In this document: one piece after another, positions 23,601 through 33,565 of the stretch | Layout: each line of letters opens with the position of its first letter | Numbering within the stretch: the first letter of the stretch is position 1 | Origin: Ambrosia x helenae | Lineage: Eukaryota > Streptophyta > Magnoliopsida > Asterales > Asteraceae | Direction of reading: 5' to 3' | Assembly (NCBI GenBank): GCA_030844895.1 | Contig: CM061227.1 | Coordinates: forward strand, 111,592,238-111,656,237 | Length of the DNA stretch: 64,000 nt | Notes under the pieces: generated by a model | What the model saw: the letters and a program-made list of their open reading frames with translations, nothing else | What the model was told of the DNA's origin: nothing | Databases searched by the model: none | Made by a program: the position numbers and the translations under genes

Positions 23601-25732
23601 AGACAGTCAAGGAACTTGAGGAAGAAGATGCAAAGGTGGAGGCGATGGTAGTGAGAGAAGGAAGACCACCCTGGTCTTATCATGTGGAGAGTTTGCCAGA
23701 TCACATTGACACAAAGCTGAAACCATCATTAGAGACACCACCACAATTAGAACTTAAAGAACTACCTAAACATCTAAAATATGCTTTTGTTGGTGCTAAT
23801 GATACTCTTCCTGTTATTATTTCTGCAGGTTTGACGGAGGAACAGGAGAAAGCTTTGATGGAAGTTTTGGTTGCACACCGGGCTGCAATTGGGTGGACTA
23901 TTGCAGACCTGAAAGGCATAAGTCCCTCAATAGTGATGCATAAAATCATAACAGAGGAGGGAGCAAAACCGGCAAGAGATGCACAGAGAAGGCTTAACCC
24001 GAACATGAGAGAAGTGGTGAAGAAAGAAGTTCTGAAGTGGCTGGATGCGGGTATCATTTATCCCATCTCTGACAGCACTTGGGTGAGCCCAACACAGACC
24101 GTTCCCAAGAAAGCAGGGATTCAGATAGTCAGGAACGAAAAAGGGGAAGAAATTGCCACCCGACCTGTTACTGGGTGGAGAATATGCATTGATTACAGGA
24201 AGCTGAATGCAGCTACCTCGAAGGACCATTTCCCTTTACCGTTCATTGATCAGATCATCGAGAAGTTATCAGGTCAGAAATTTTATTGTTTTCTTGATGG
24301 TTATTCAGGGTATAATCAAATTGCCATCCACCCTGAAGACCAACAAAAGACCACATTTACCTGCCCTTATGGTACCTTTGCATTCAGGCGAATGCCATTT
24401 GGGTTGTGTAATGCCCCAGCCACCTTTCAGAGGTGCATGATGAGTATCTTTTCAGATATGGTTGGGGACTCACTTGAAATTTTTATGGATGACTTCTCAA
24501 TTTTTGGAACTTCCTTTGAATCATGCTTAGAACAATTAACTAAGGTGTTAAAACGATGTATTGAAACAAACTTAGTTTTAAGCTGGGAAAAGAGCCATTT
24601 TATGGTTCAAGAAGGGGTGGTGTTAGGGCACGTGATTTCAAAACGTGGGATTGAGGTTGATCATGCAAAAATTAAAGCTATTTCAACTTTACCTCCTCCC
24701 ACAAATGTTAAAGGGGTTAGGTCGTTTCTAGGACATGCTGGTTTTTATAGAAGGTTCATAAAAGGTTTTAGCACAATCACAAAACCGCTTTGCAAGTTAC
24801 TTTTAAAAGATGAACCTTTTGTATTTGATGAAGAGTGTGTAAAAGCTTTCAACACTTTGAAAGAAAAACTGGTTGAAGCCCCAATTTTGCAAGCACCCGA
24901 TTGGTCACGACCATTTGAAATTACGTGTGACGCGAGTGACTATGCAATTGGAGCAGTTTTGGGACAAAGGGTAGATAAAAAACCAGTAGTCATTTATTAT
25001 GCGAGTAAGACATTGGATGGGGCACAACTGAATTATACTACTACTGAAAAAGAGTTACTTGCAGTTGTGTTTGCTCTTGATAAGTTCAGGTCTTACATTT
25101 GGGGAAGCAAGGTGATTGTGTATTCAGATCACAGCGCAGTGCGTTATCTGATGGAGAAAAAGGATGCGAAACCCAGGTTGATCCGTTGGGTGCTCCTGCT
25201 TCAGGAATTCGACTTGGAAATCAGAGACAAGAAGGGTAGTGAAAATGTGGTGGCAGATCATCTGTCCAGATTGCCCCATATGGATGCTGAAGTCACTACT
25301 GAGATCAATGAGACTTTTCCAGATGAGCAGCTATTCGAAGTATCTACTTCACCATGGTATGCTAATATTGTTAATTATTTGGCTGCAGGTATCATTCCGG
25401 AGCATTGGGCAAAGAAAAAGAGAACTCACTTGAAAGCCCAAGCAAAACAGTACATTTGGGATGAACCAGACTTGTTCAAGATTGGAGCTGACCAGATAAT
25501 CCGACGATGTATTCCAGAATCCGAGGTCCAGTGTGTATTGGGATTGGTGCACTCATCTGCTTGTGGAGGGCATTTCAGTGGACAGAAAACAGGACACAAA
25601 GTGTTATCGTCCGGATTATTTTGGCCTACGATTTTTAAGGACGCATTTGAGTTTGCTAAAAAGTGCATCAAGTGTCAACAAATGGGCAGCATATCTAAAC
25701 GGAATGAGATGCCCATGAGGCGATTCTCGTAA
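20666..25732 (+). CDS. Athila gag-pol polyprotein, ends prematurely in integrase
   Basis: One long frame of 1688 codons. In order: a P/N/Q-rich start; Gag capsid-like region from about residue 215 (Y-L-H-I-S-A-F, R-Q-W-F-A-T-L-P-P-G); a C-x2-C-x4-H-x4-C zinc knuckle at about 438-451; aspartic protease near 820 with D-L-G-A-S in place of D-T/S-G, as in other Athila proteins; reverse transcriptase from about 1170 with the F-M-D-D catalytic motif near 1272; RNase H from about 1419 (C-D-A-S-D, Y-S-D-H); and the integrase zinc finger (H-x-C-G-G-H near 1630, C-x2-C near 1666). The frame stops at 25732 because of an apparent single-base loss close to 25724. The integrase core continues in another frame from about 25735. 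Confidence 0.9.
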   Translation: MADQDNQNKQIPNQPNDLIPPALPNQPNQPNQPIPNPPPPQQQFQPGGYFQAANPRPQQNQQNPRNQPRPQLAVIPPNQQQNQQRYDEGSVHTWDSEWDQEDEQEPYDGRYGNYEHDMEYEQQPPQRVNQGNRVQGYINNQAPQGVPQFNVGNMGIGDELQLVDGVPQIRQRAPVQGVDSHFRPVIVPNSSAVVTPVSRNGRAFEVRPQYLGHLPEFYGKRSEEPYLHISAFESVCNMIGGSGFTKDQVMLMMFQFTLKDRARQWFATLPPGSIYTWQDMQQIFLEEYYTMSRTSEARDAIRGFQQNSGEAFHEAFTRFKELLRKCPHHGIQTWELIKAFYDGLTPEDVRGLTAISNGTFFTNTEAVDWGHLERMSATSKRQAQSCRKLRPSSVKAADYEAEERIEKLKQQNLLLAKQVAQLNLGKSSEAKAANAFSVCTDCGELGHLAQDCQGPLENTEEVNQVYGERKQYDMNSNTYHPGLKNHPNFRYGNPNNQLNPNFSGSNVQGGNQQQSQNRQYGYNQGGYSKNTYNQSGQQQRGNQQGTSGGGNDQLSAILDAIKAVQNDVRTVQEEVKGMRKDNEVRDKTVEALSKQVGQLAADMSKRDPGKLPSDTTINPQHQQSSSRNSRNVQINQVSILRNGKVHDNKVGTPPQFVEGVVEDLGSDDSEDEQEFVELNKTPNTALEKEKNKNKSVLINNSNQVVEKGVEANTIPFPAALIDPGKKKTVNKRGPQSDEMWEVFKQVKINLPLLDAIKQIPAYAKYLKDMCTQKRNHKIPKKLDMPADVSAIISGTLPEKLQDPGAPIISIQVGDFQMTRALLDLGASVSILPGSLYDQYEFGPLKKADTTVVLADLTPKLPRGVLSDVIVKVNEFYYPVDFLVLDYVSVDKTKQPTVILGRPFLATSDSQINCRTGTVDMTFGNRKMRLSVFGNVSNPNVSDECFMADIIDGHVPPYIPNDEGDESMVECALFGRLYSETVKELEEEDAKVEAMVVREGRPPWSYHVESLPDHIDTKLKPSLETPPQLELKELPKHLKYAFVGANDTLPVIISAGLTEEQEKALMEVLVAHRAAIGWTIADLKGISPSIVMHKIITEEGAKPARDAQRRLNPNMREVVKKEVLKWLDAGIIYPISDSTWVSPTQTVPKKAGIQIVRNEKGEEIATRPVTGWRICIDYRKLNAATSKDHFPLPFIDQIIEKLSGQKFYCFLDGYSGYNQIAIHPEDQQKTTFTCPYGTFAFRRMPFGLCNAPATFQRCMMSIFSDMVGDSLEIFMDDFSIFGTSFESCLEQLTKVLKRCIETNLVLSWEKSHFMVQEGVVLGHVISKRGIEVDHAKIKAISTLPPPTNVKGVRSFLGHAGFYRRFIKGFSTITKPLCKLLLKDEPFVFDEECVKAFNTLKEKLVEAPILQAPDWSRPFEITCDASDYAIGAVLGQRVDKKPVVIYYASKTLDGAQLNYTTTEKELLAVVFALDKFRSYIWGSKVIVYSDHSAVRYLMEKKDAKPRLIRWVLLLQEFDLEIRDKKGSENVVADHLSRLPHMDAEVTTEINETFPDEQLFEVSTSPWYANIVNYLAAGIIPEHWAKKKRTHLKAQAKQYIWDEPDLFKIGADQIIRRCIPESEVQCVLGLVHSSACGGHFSGQKTGHKVLSSGLFWPTIFKDAFEFAKKCIKCQQMGSISKRNEMPMRRFS

Positions 25733-25734
25733 TA

Positions 25735-26664
25735 GATATCTTTGATGTGTGGGGAATCGACTTCATGGGACCATTTCCAAATTCTTGTGGTTATTTATAC
25801 ATCTTGGTGGCAGTGGACTATGTGTCTAAATGGGTAGAAGCAATAGCCACCAAGACAAATGACCATACCGTTGTGTGCAATTTTGTGCGGTCAAACATTT
25901 TTTCACGATTTGGACTTCCCCGTGTGATCATTAGTGATGGGGGATCACATTTCAAAAATTTCAACTTTGGAAAATTGCTCAAACGGTATGGTGTGGATCA
26001 TAGAATTGCAACCCCATACCACCCACAAACAAGTGGTCAGGTTGAGGTGTCAAATAGACAAATCAAAGAAATCTTACAAAAAACGGTAAGAACGGATCGT
26101 AAAGATTGGTCCTCCAAACTAAACGATGCGTTATGGGCTTACCGTACAGATTTTAAGACACCAATTGGCACCACACCTTACCGGTTGGTTTATGGGAAAG
26201 GTTGTCATTTACCGGTGGAAGTAGCACATAGGGCATTATGGGCTGTTAAAGAAGTTAACACTGATTATGATGCTGCAGGTAAAGAAAGAAAGTTGAACTT
26301 ATGTGAGCTTGAAGAATTGCGAGATGAAGCATACGAGTGCGCATCGGCATATAAAGATAAAATGAAGAAGGTGCACGATGCCAAACTTCGTTTGAAGAAG
26401 TTTGAGGTAGGCCATAAGGTGTGGTTATACAATTCGCGTCTAAAATTATTTCCAGGAAAGTTGAAAAGCAAGTGGACGGGACCATACCTAGTCACGAGGG
26501 TTGGAAACTACGGTGATGTCGAGATTGAAGACTTTGACGATCATTTGCGTCAAGTGGTGAATGGACATCGGCTTAAACCGTATTTGGATTCAGCTGACAT
26601 ACACGGAACAACAGAAGAGCCGGTTTGCTTCTTGACGAGTGAACCGGATGATGAGGTTAAGTAA
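25735..26664 (+). pseudogene. Athila integrase core, frameshifted off gag-pol
   Basis: This frame carries the integrase catalytic core with all three acidic residues visible (D in G-I-D-F-M-G, D in I-S-D-G-G-S-H-F, E in G-Q-V-E-V-S-N) and the C-terminal G-P-Y motif (K-W-T-G-P-Y). It has no ATG of its own at the start (the first open codons follow the stop of gag-pol), so it is the downstream half of one gene, cut off by a one-base frameshift. It is otherwise open to the TAA at 26662-26664. Confidence 0.85.
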
Positions 26665-27757
26665 CAAAACGTCCGGTATGTTTAATTGTAGAGTTTGTAT
26701 ATTTTTCGTTCAATTTTAGTTGTTTTTCGTTTGCGTTTTTGTGTTTTTTTTAGTACTCTGCAGGGATTTGTACACGTTTACAGGAAGAATTATGAATTTT
26801 CGGTGGCCAGGTATGTTTTTTATACTTAGAAAAATTAATGAGGTGAAAATTGAGTGAAAAAAAAAAAGAGTTAGAATATTTTTCTAAGGCAAAAAAAGCT
26901 CCACACGGAGAAACTTTCTGCCCAAAATAGGGTGCCCGAGCACCATGAGCACTCCTCATGGGGTATGAAGAGAAACAACCAATTTTGAGGCATCTGCACC
27001 CGCCATGGTGCGCGGGGGGAATACCATCATCTCCCCATGGGGCTCGAGGAGTTAAAAAAAAAAAAAAAAAAAAAAAAACAACGATCATTCCCTGGGTTCT
27101 TCTTCTTCCTATCTTCTCTTCCAACACATCAAACTCTCACAACCCTACACCTACCTCCCGAACCCTTTTCATCTCCACCTACAACCATCACCCGACCCGC
27201 CTTCTTCACCACCCGACCACCAAACCCTACCCGAACCCTTCTTCCACCAAACCCTACCCGCGTCTGCCTTCTTCCACCTCTTACCCCAAACACCCGACGC
27301 TGATCCACGACCACCACCAGTCCTCGCCGTCTTCTCACAACCTGACCCGACCCTAACCCGTCTTCAAACTAACCCAACCACCACTACTACTCTGCTCCAC
27401 CCCCGACCCCTGAAATTACCCTACCCGCCGCCGCTGCCTAACCCGTCTTCAAACCAACCCAACCCGACCCTGCAGACCTGCACCCTTGTCCGACCTGCTA
27501 CACCCTACCCTTCCTTCCACCACCGCGCCTTCCACCTCCGAACCTAACCTAACCCTCTGCAACCATCAACCATAACCAGCAGCAGCCAACACAGCTCCGA
27601 CCACCACCTGCCACCGCCATACACGACCCAAAACCCTCTGCAGACCTGCACCCTAACCCGACTTAACCTGTAACCCGAGTCCAAACCAACCCGCCTCCTC
27701 TGCTCCGCCTTCCTGTAATTTCGTTGTCATCTCCTATTGTGTAGTTGTTTCGAGCAG
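26665..27757 (+). other. Athila spacer between pol and env-like ORF
   Basis: Non-coding. It includes an A18 run (27055-27078), a C-rich stretch (about 27120-27710, 'cccgaccc' words) and a block near 26939-26970 that echoes the LTR phrase 'cctcatggggtatgaag'. Short frames in both strands are low-complexity. A splice acceptor-like CAG sits immediately before the env-like ATG. Confidence 0.6.
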
Positions 27758-29083
27758 ATGTCTGAAGCAGATCCATCAGGAAAAAGGAAGAGGGGTCCAG
27801 CAAAGATGCCACGGGGAGCGCCTGAGCCACCGAGGCCGGCTCTCACTTACACTCCCCGACAGATACATTATTCTACTCGAGAGAGCTGCCCATCTCCTGA
27901 TTCAGACCCGACTCCATTAGAGAGGCGCCAGCTTAAACAACATAATCTATTGCAGTTTTCTATCCATACGAAAGAGTTTGAGGCACGGGAAAAATTGCTA
28001 CAGTTCGGGGTGTTACAGCATAGGACTTTGGATGATGATTTGCTAGATGTATTGGGTCAGAGGGACAGGATTGAAACTTTGTTGGGACCGAGGTGGATTT
28101 CAGCACTGAAGTGCAACTGGCCACAGTATCGAGAGTTGACAGTGGAGTTCTATTCCACACTGAAGTACTCATACAAGAAGTTTTCAGAGCCTAATGCGGT
28201 TTCATTTTCTCTTGGTAGAAAGGTATTTGAGATGAGTGTGCCGGATTTTGCAGTAAAGGTAGGTTTTTACACAAAGGAGGAGGTACGTAAGCCATCTTTT
28301 GCTAGTATGTTACGGGGCAGGTATGTATCAGCACACCCACAGGGGATGACTGAGGCTCAGATTAGGAGTTTTTGGGAGACGATAGGAGAGGGTGACTATG
28401 ACGATAAGGATCCTTCAGAGTCGCAGATTCGTGATCCTATTTTGAGGTATATACATAGGATCCTGGCATGCACTATCGTTGGTCGCCACAGCGGTGTCGA
28501 TAAGTGCAATATGATTGACTTGTTTTGCATGTACTGCATGATCGAGGGCCGGGAGGCCAACATAGCCACTGTGTTATTATCTTCGATGACTAGGACACGT
28601 CGGGTAGGAAAGGATGTGCAGTTACCTTGTGGGCCATATATTGGGAGGTTGGCAGAGCAGTTAGGTGTTTTTGATAGGTGGCCACGGGATCATTTGACTG
28701 AGGATCCTAAGACAGAGAAGTATAAATTGGTAGATTTGAGGATGGCAGGTACCTGTACACAGGGGGATCCGCCTAGATGGGCTGATTTTGGTACTTTACT
28801 GGCTATTAGACAGAGGGTCAGGCCATTAAATGTTGAGAGGCCGGCACGACATAGGGCTCGAGCTCGTACAGAGCCTGTTACTTTGGAGTATATTGTGCAG
28901 AGATTGGATCAGCTGGATGCAGCTATTCACCGCCAGGATGATGCAGTTCGTCTTCAGAACGACGCTATCCGTTATTTGCTGACGTGTCAGGGACACAACA
29001 TTCCTGATTGGTTTGCCCCGCCAGCTGAGGATGATTCAGGAGAGCAGGATGAGGAGGATGCTGGAGATGGAGACGAGGACTGA
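27758..29083 (+). CDS. Athila env-like ORF (ATHILA ORF-1 family)
   Basis: An intact 441-aa frame in the position of the env-like gene of Athila elements. It opens with a basic, proline-rich segment (K-R-K-R-G near residue 10), has a central region with C-x-M-I-D-L-F-C-M-Y-C-M, and ends in a strongly acidic tail (E-D-D-S-G-E-Q-D-E-E-D). It resembles the Pfam ATHILA ORF-1 family rather than a proven envelope; no signal peptide or membrane anchor is evident. The ATG is preceded directly by CAG, compatible with expression from a spliced RNA. Function is unknown. Confidence 0.8.
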   Translation: MSEADPSGKRKRGPAKMPRGAPEPPRPALTYTPRQIHYSTRESCPSPDSDPTPLERRQLKQHNLLQFSIHTKEFEAREKLLQFGVLQHRTLDDDLLDVLGQRDRIETLLGPRWISALKCNWPQYRELTVEFYSTLKYSYKKFSEPNAVSFSLGRKVFEMSVPDFAVKVGFYTKEEVRKPSFASMLRGRYVSAHPQGMTEAQIRSFWETIGEGDYDDKDPSESQIRDPILRYIHRILACTIVGRHSGVDKCNMIDLFCMYCMIEGREANIATVLLSSMTRTRRVGKDVQLPCGPYIGRLAEQLGVFDRWPRDHLTEDPKTEKYKLVDLRMAGTCTQGDPPRWADFGTLLAIRQRVRPLNVERPARHRARARTEPVTLEYIVQRLDQLDAAIHRQDDAVRLQNDAIRYLLTCQGHNIPDWFAPPAEDDSGEQDEEDAGDGDED

Positions 29084-30799
29084 GAGAGATGGAGCACCAG
29101 CAGCTGCCCATTACTGGTTGTACTTTTTGGTTCTTTTGTTTTCATTAACATTTGGTCTGTACTAAGTTAAATACTTTATGACATTTGTACGGGAACCATA
29201 TGGGTGGCTGGGTGGTTGATATTATGATAATATATATTATTATGCTTTGATCTGTTTGTTGAGTGTTGTTAGAATTGGGTGAGTTATTTGCTGCTTTTGT
29301 CCGCGAATGAAATGCTATACGGACGAATGGAAGGCTTTTGGAACAGGATTATTCGAGAAGTTTACGCGTATTCTATCAGGGGAGTCTGTTCCAACTTTGT
29401 GTTCTTTTTCTTATTTTAGTTTTATTATTATTATTATTATTATTATTTTTTTATTTTTTTTTAGTTGTTTTGTGTTCGTTAAGTGCGTCTTAGTTTTTAC
29501 TTTCTCCCATTGAGGACAATGTGAAATTCAAGTGTGGGGGGGAAGTTAGTCGAAATTTTGATTTTGTAGTCGAGTCATATAAAAAAAAATGTCATAAAAG
29601 CGGTCTGATCGGGCATGAAAGCGACTGTTTCAATGCTTTCATTCTGTCTCTGCTTGTGATGTGTGGGTCCTTAATCATGGTCTAATTCTTTAGAACAGAC
29701 ATATGAACCGTTTTAAGCAGGTGTTTTAGAAAAAAATGTTTAGAATTTGCCCGGTTAGGTGTAACGAGCTGTCGGTAATAAATGCATGCACACATCGGTA
29801 ACCCATTTCCACACTTTGGTGAGATCTTGAGCCTACTAGATGATAGATTGATACATATATATTTTCATTTGTTGAGTGTAGGCCAGATGTTTCTCTGTTG
29901 CAGAACTTGTGTGATTTGATACATGCCGAGGTTGTAGACTAGATATGCACATAGATGACAAAGGCAATTTAGGTTTCCCCTTTTTCTTTTGATACCCATT
30001 TATTTGTCATGTGTTGACCCGTTTACCTAAAATCACCCTTAGTAACCCATGTTGAGCCTATACCCTTTCGTTTGATTAAAAACCTATTACCCAAATTGAC
30101 CTGTTTACCGTTATGTAATAAATTGATGACATCCATTGTGTTTATGTTTGTTCAAGTGATTGTGTTATGTTTAAGTTGTGAAAAAAAAAAAGAAAGAAAG
30201 AAAAGAAAAAAAAAGAGAGAGAGAGAGAAAAAAAAAGAAAAAAGAAAAAATAGAAGTATGTGTTATGGGTCAAATATGCCCAAAGTTGCGTGATTATTGT
30301 ATTATGGTGCTTAGTGAATAAGGATGGTCATTCAAGCGTGTTGAAACCCCTGTGTTTTTTTTTAAAACCAATCGTTATCCAAATCTATCCTACCTTTACC
30401 CGAAGCCCAAAACCCGTAAGTCCTTTAGATATGTGCATTGTCTATAGTTAAGTTGTGATTGTTATACAAGCCTATGATAACAGAGTTACATGTTTGGTTT
30501 TGAGTGAATAATACTAGCGCATTACATGCTAGTCAAGATATTTAACCGAGTGGAGTGAAAAATTGTGAGGGGTGTGTTGCATGAGAATAAAAACCGAAAG
30601 CATGTTAGACTTAGTTGGGTGAGTTCTGTTTTCAAAATTGTGCATCATGGTTGCCTGTTGAATTAACACATCTAATGATGATCTATGAATGGGGTATGAC
30701 TTTGGACCCTAACTAGTGCATGGCGGGGGCGTTTGAGGTATTTGTTACTTGTTCGTGGTTTTGTTTTGAGCAGATTTGCTTGAGGACAAGCAAAAGGTA
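29084..30799 (+). other. Athila 3' non-coding region
   Basis: Long untranslated internal region typical of Athila. Visible landmarks are ATT repeats (29424-29450), 'gaggacaatgtgaaattcaagtgtgggggg' near 29511-29540, and a purine-only tract (30179-30250, GAAA/GA repeats). No ORF is supported. Confidence 0.6.
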
Positions 30800-30812
30800 A
30801 GTGTGGGGAGTT
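30800..30812 (+). other. Athila polypurine tract
   Basis: A purine-rich AGTGTGGGGAGTT abuts the 3' LTR and would prime plus-strand synthesis. Confidence 0.7.
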
Positions 30813-32053
30813 TGATGTGTTGTAAAACACACGCATTTTTCCTTAGCATTTTAATAGTTTTTCGAGTCGTTTATTTAGTATTTTAGGGAGTTTATAGCAT
30901 GGTTTTGAGTATTTGGTAATTTTATAGGTTGTATATATTTTTAGTATTTTTAGTTATTATTTATGCAATTTTTATTGATTTTAGATGTTCGGCGAAAAAG
31001 GACGTGAATTGAAGAAATAATATCAGGAACCGAACACTCGGGCTCGAGCGTTGAAGATAAAAGAAGTTTATTTTAAAGAGCTATGAAGAATTGGGCCAAG
31101 AATGATTATTAGTTGAAGAATTAAGCTAATTTGACCAAGAAAAATGAAGCCCAAATGAAGAAAACAAGCCAAGCCCAAATCTGATTAGGCCCATGTTGCT
31201 GATTCAGCCCTCATACCCCATGAAGGGAAAGGCTGAACTCCTCATGGGGCATGAGGGGCATGTCTGACGGAAATAATAATTTTTATTGGATTTTTGGTAT
31301 TTTTAAAGGGGATAACACACAACAACAAACCCTAATTCGTGGAGGCAAGCATAGGCACGAATTTTGGAGCATCAAAGGAGGTTTTTGAGTATCTTGAAGA
31401 GATCCATTCATCCCGGTTAATGCTCGTACGATTAAGAACAATTCTTGAAGCGAAAATCATGAAGATGCAAGGCTAATCATCTTGCGGTTTCTCCGGGTGA
31501 AAGATTTGGTATTTTATCAATTGTTTTTATGTTTGATACTTATTATTTGGATTAGATTTTGTGAACACCTTAACGGTCTTTGCGTCTAATTGTTTGTTCG
31601 ACTGATCTAGACGGTTTGGTTGATTAGTATTATTGCATTATGTTATCGTATCTTGGTTTTCTTGCACTAGGATTAATTTAACTTTGCAATTAATGTTATG
31701 ATAGCTGAATTGGGTTGAACAACTTAAACAAAGTCATGTCTATGTGATTTCCTAGATAGGGTGTTAACATAATTTAGTTGATAATTACCGAATCAGAAAC
31801 CCGGAGTGACCGTTTTTCCATATTATTGTCTTTTATAAAATTCTATTATCACTTCGTTTTGCAGCACTGCAGCACTTTTACATTCAACTTCATAAAAATT
31901 AGTTTAGTTAATTTTAATTTAATTAGAAATTAGTAACTTAGCACTTTCCACAAACTCCCTGAGGTTCGACAACCCTACTTCCTATACTGCAGTCAGTTGT
32001 AGCTAAGGAGTAGTTTTTATTTAGTTTTTGATTAGCACTTCGACACGCGATCA
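30813..32053 (+). repeat. Athila 3' LTR, 1241 bp
   Basis: Same length and ends as the 5' LTR; followed directly by the ATTAC target duplication at 32054-32058. Confidence 0.95.
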
Positions 32054-32058
32054 ATTAC

Positions 32059-32539
32059 CCCGGGAGGGTCCCGAGGTTGAAAAATCTAATTTTACGTGAT
32101 AACCTATTGCAAATGGCTCAAGTTAACTAACCACAAAATATCTCAATCATTGCATGTTCATGGTATTCTAATCAGTAATAACTCATATTCCCCACAATCT
32201 AATTTTTCGTGATAACATGAACACTTTATGTGTTTTTTTCCTGTATGAACGAAACCCCACAAAAATAGTCAATTTTTTTCTCCGTTTTTTATATAGCACT
32301 ATGGTACTCGTTGGAAAGATAATAAAACGCCCGTTAATTTGGTGTAATTTTTTTCTTTAAAAAATCTCGTATATAAAAGATATAAACGTTTAAAAATTAT
32401 GGGAGAAAATATGAGAGAGGAAATTTAAAATTTATTTTTAAATTCTTTTTTTCTAAAATAACTCAATTTAATTAAAAAAGGAAACAATTCAAAAACACCA
32501 AAAACTCTCCGTTATGATGACACGTGGCACTCTCAAATA
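32059..32539. other. Spacer right of Athila
   Basis: AT-rich, no gene. It begins with a CCCGGGAGGG patch and contains 'ctcgttggaaagataataaaacg' (32326-32348), a phrase I associate with plant transposon interiors. Before the Athila insertion this DNA was continuous with 18620-19066. Confidence 0.35.
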
Positions 32540-32562
32540 TATATTATATATATATATATATT

Positions 32563-32599
<37 letters not shown>

Positions 32600-32782
32600 A
32601 AAAAAAATATATTAGAGTTGGTTTTGGACATTACATTAACCATCCATCTCTAAACCAACCCAACACCAAACCAAATCATAACAAACCCAAACCCAATCCA
32701 AACCCTTTAATAATTTGGCCCACCAGACAGCAGGCCCAACAGCTCAAGCCCAAACCCCCCTCCCCTTTTGTATCTGTTTAAA

Positions 32783-32866
32783 AAAAATTGCCTTTGCCTG
32801 GAATCGAACCCGGGCAAGGCAGGACAGACCCACACGCACATCACCACTGAGCTACAGCTCCATTCG
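32783..32866 (-). other. tRNA-like Pol III module, antisense, element B 5' LTR
   Basis: On the minus strand a perfect A box TAGCTCAGTGG (32854-32844) is followed 32 bp later by a perfect B box GGGTTCGATTCC (32811-32800) and then a T7 run (32787-32781). It points away from the sense module at 33486, with the TATA box between. Confidence 0.7.
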
Positions 32867-33485
32867 TGAGTTATCTCAGATCCATTTGTATATATACCTT
32901 ACTTAAACTGATTTTCCTCTTCTTCCTTGTTGTTACGCAGCAGCTAAACAACCCAAGAAAATTCATTGCTGATTCAATAATCACGGCCATAGACAAATCA
33001 AATCCGATTATTACGCACCATTATCATCAACCTCTTTCTAAAATAACAATCACGTAATTAACGCGTTCATTGACAAATTTTTTTAAAAAAAAACACGCGT
33101 ATACATTCAAGCTTGGTCAAACCATTCCTAATCAACGAACCAGACCTTTCCCTATAAATTGAACGTGTCCAGGCCATCTACACTCGCCAATAATCCTTTC
33201 TCCAACTCTAATTCTTCACAATAAACACTCTGATCTTGTTCTTGATTCGCTGTTGACTTTTAAGTTTGACCTAGCAATCGAACACGATATAAAACTGTAA
33301 GTCTAATCTTTTATGTGGGTTTTGATCACCGGCGTGCACACATCAAAAGCCCTAAGATCAATTGGGCTATTGATGTGTGTAACAGATTATTGCTAGAACT
33401 AGGGTTCATGTGTATGAAATTGGGGATAAATCTGATTTAGCATCGTGGTTATAAATTTTAAAAACTGAGATGAATCACAACCACA

Positions 33486-33565
33486 GGCCTAGGCCAAGTG
33501 GTTGTGACTGATGCTCGTAACCAAGGGCACCCGGGTTCGAATCCCGGCTTGGGCGCTCCTTTTTC
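33486..33565 (+). other. tRNA-like Pol III module, sense, element B 5' LTR
   Basis: A-box-like TAGGCCAAGTGG (33490-33501) and perfect B box GGGTTCGAATCCC (33533-33545), 31 bp apart, then T5 (33560 on). It lies 190 bp after the GTAAGT donor. Confidence 0.65.

Larger units (their letters stand above)
19067..32053 (+). mobile_element. Full-length Athila-type Ty3/Gypsy retrotransposon, 12,987 bp
   Basis: Two 1241-bp LTRs start TGATG and end ATCA, and are flanked by a perfect 5-bp target duplication ATTAC (19062-19066 and 32054-32058). A tRNA-Asp primer site, a gag-pol frame in the order Gag-PR-RT-RNaseH-IN, a downstream env-like ORF and a polypurine tract before the 3' LTR complete the structure. 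By eye I find only two mismatches between the LTRs, so insertion is recent. The copy is nevertheless defective: a 16-bp duplication near the gag start and a one-base frameshift inside the integrase. Confidence 0.95.

Noticed and set aside
27129..27338. Arg/Gly/Val-rich frame on the minus strand, and P/T-rich frames on plus
   Set aside because: Low-complexity C-rich spacer within Athila; no conserved motif.
32524..33057. Small frames repeated at 37886-38347
   Set aside because: LTR sequence overlapping the microsatellite and tRNA-like module; no codon-level conservation in the sister LTRs.
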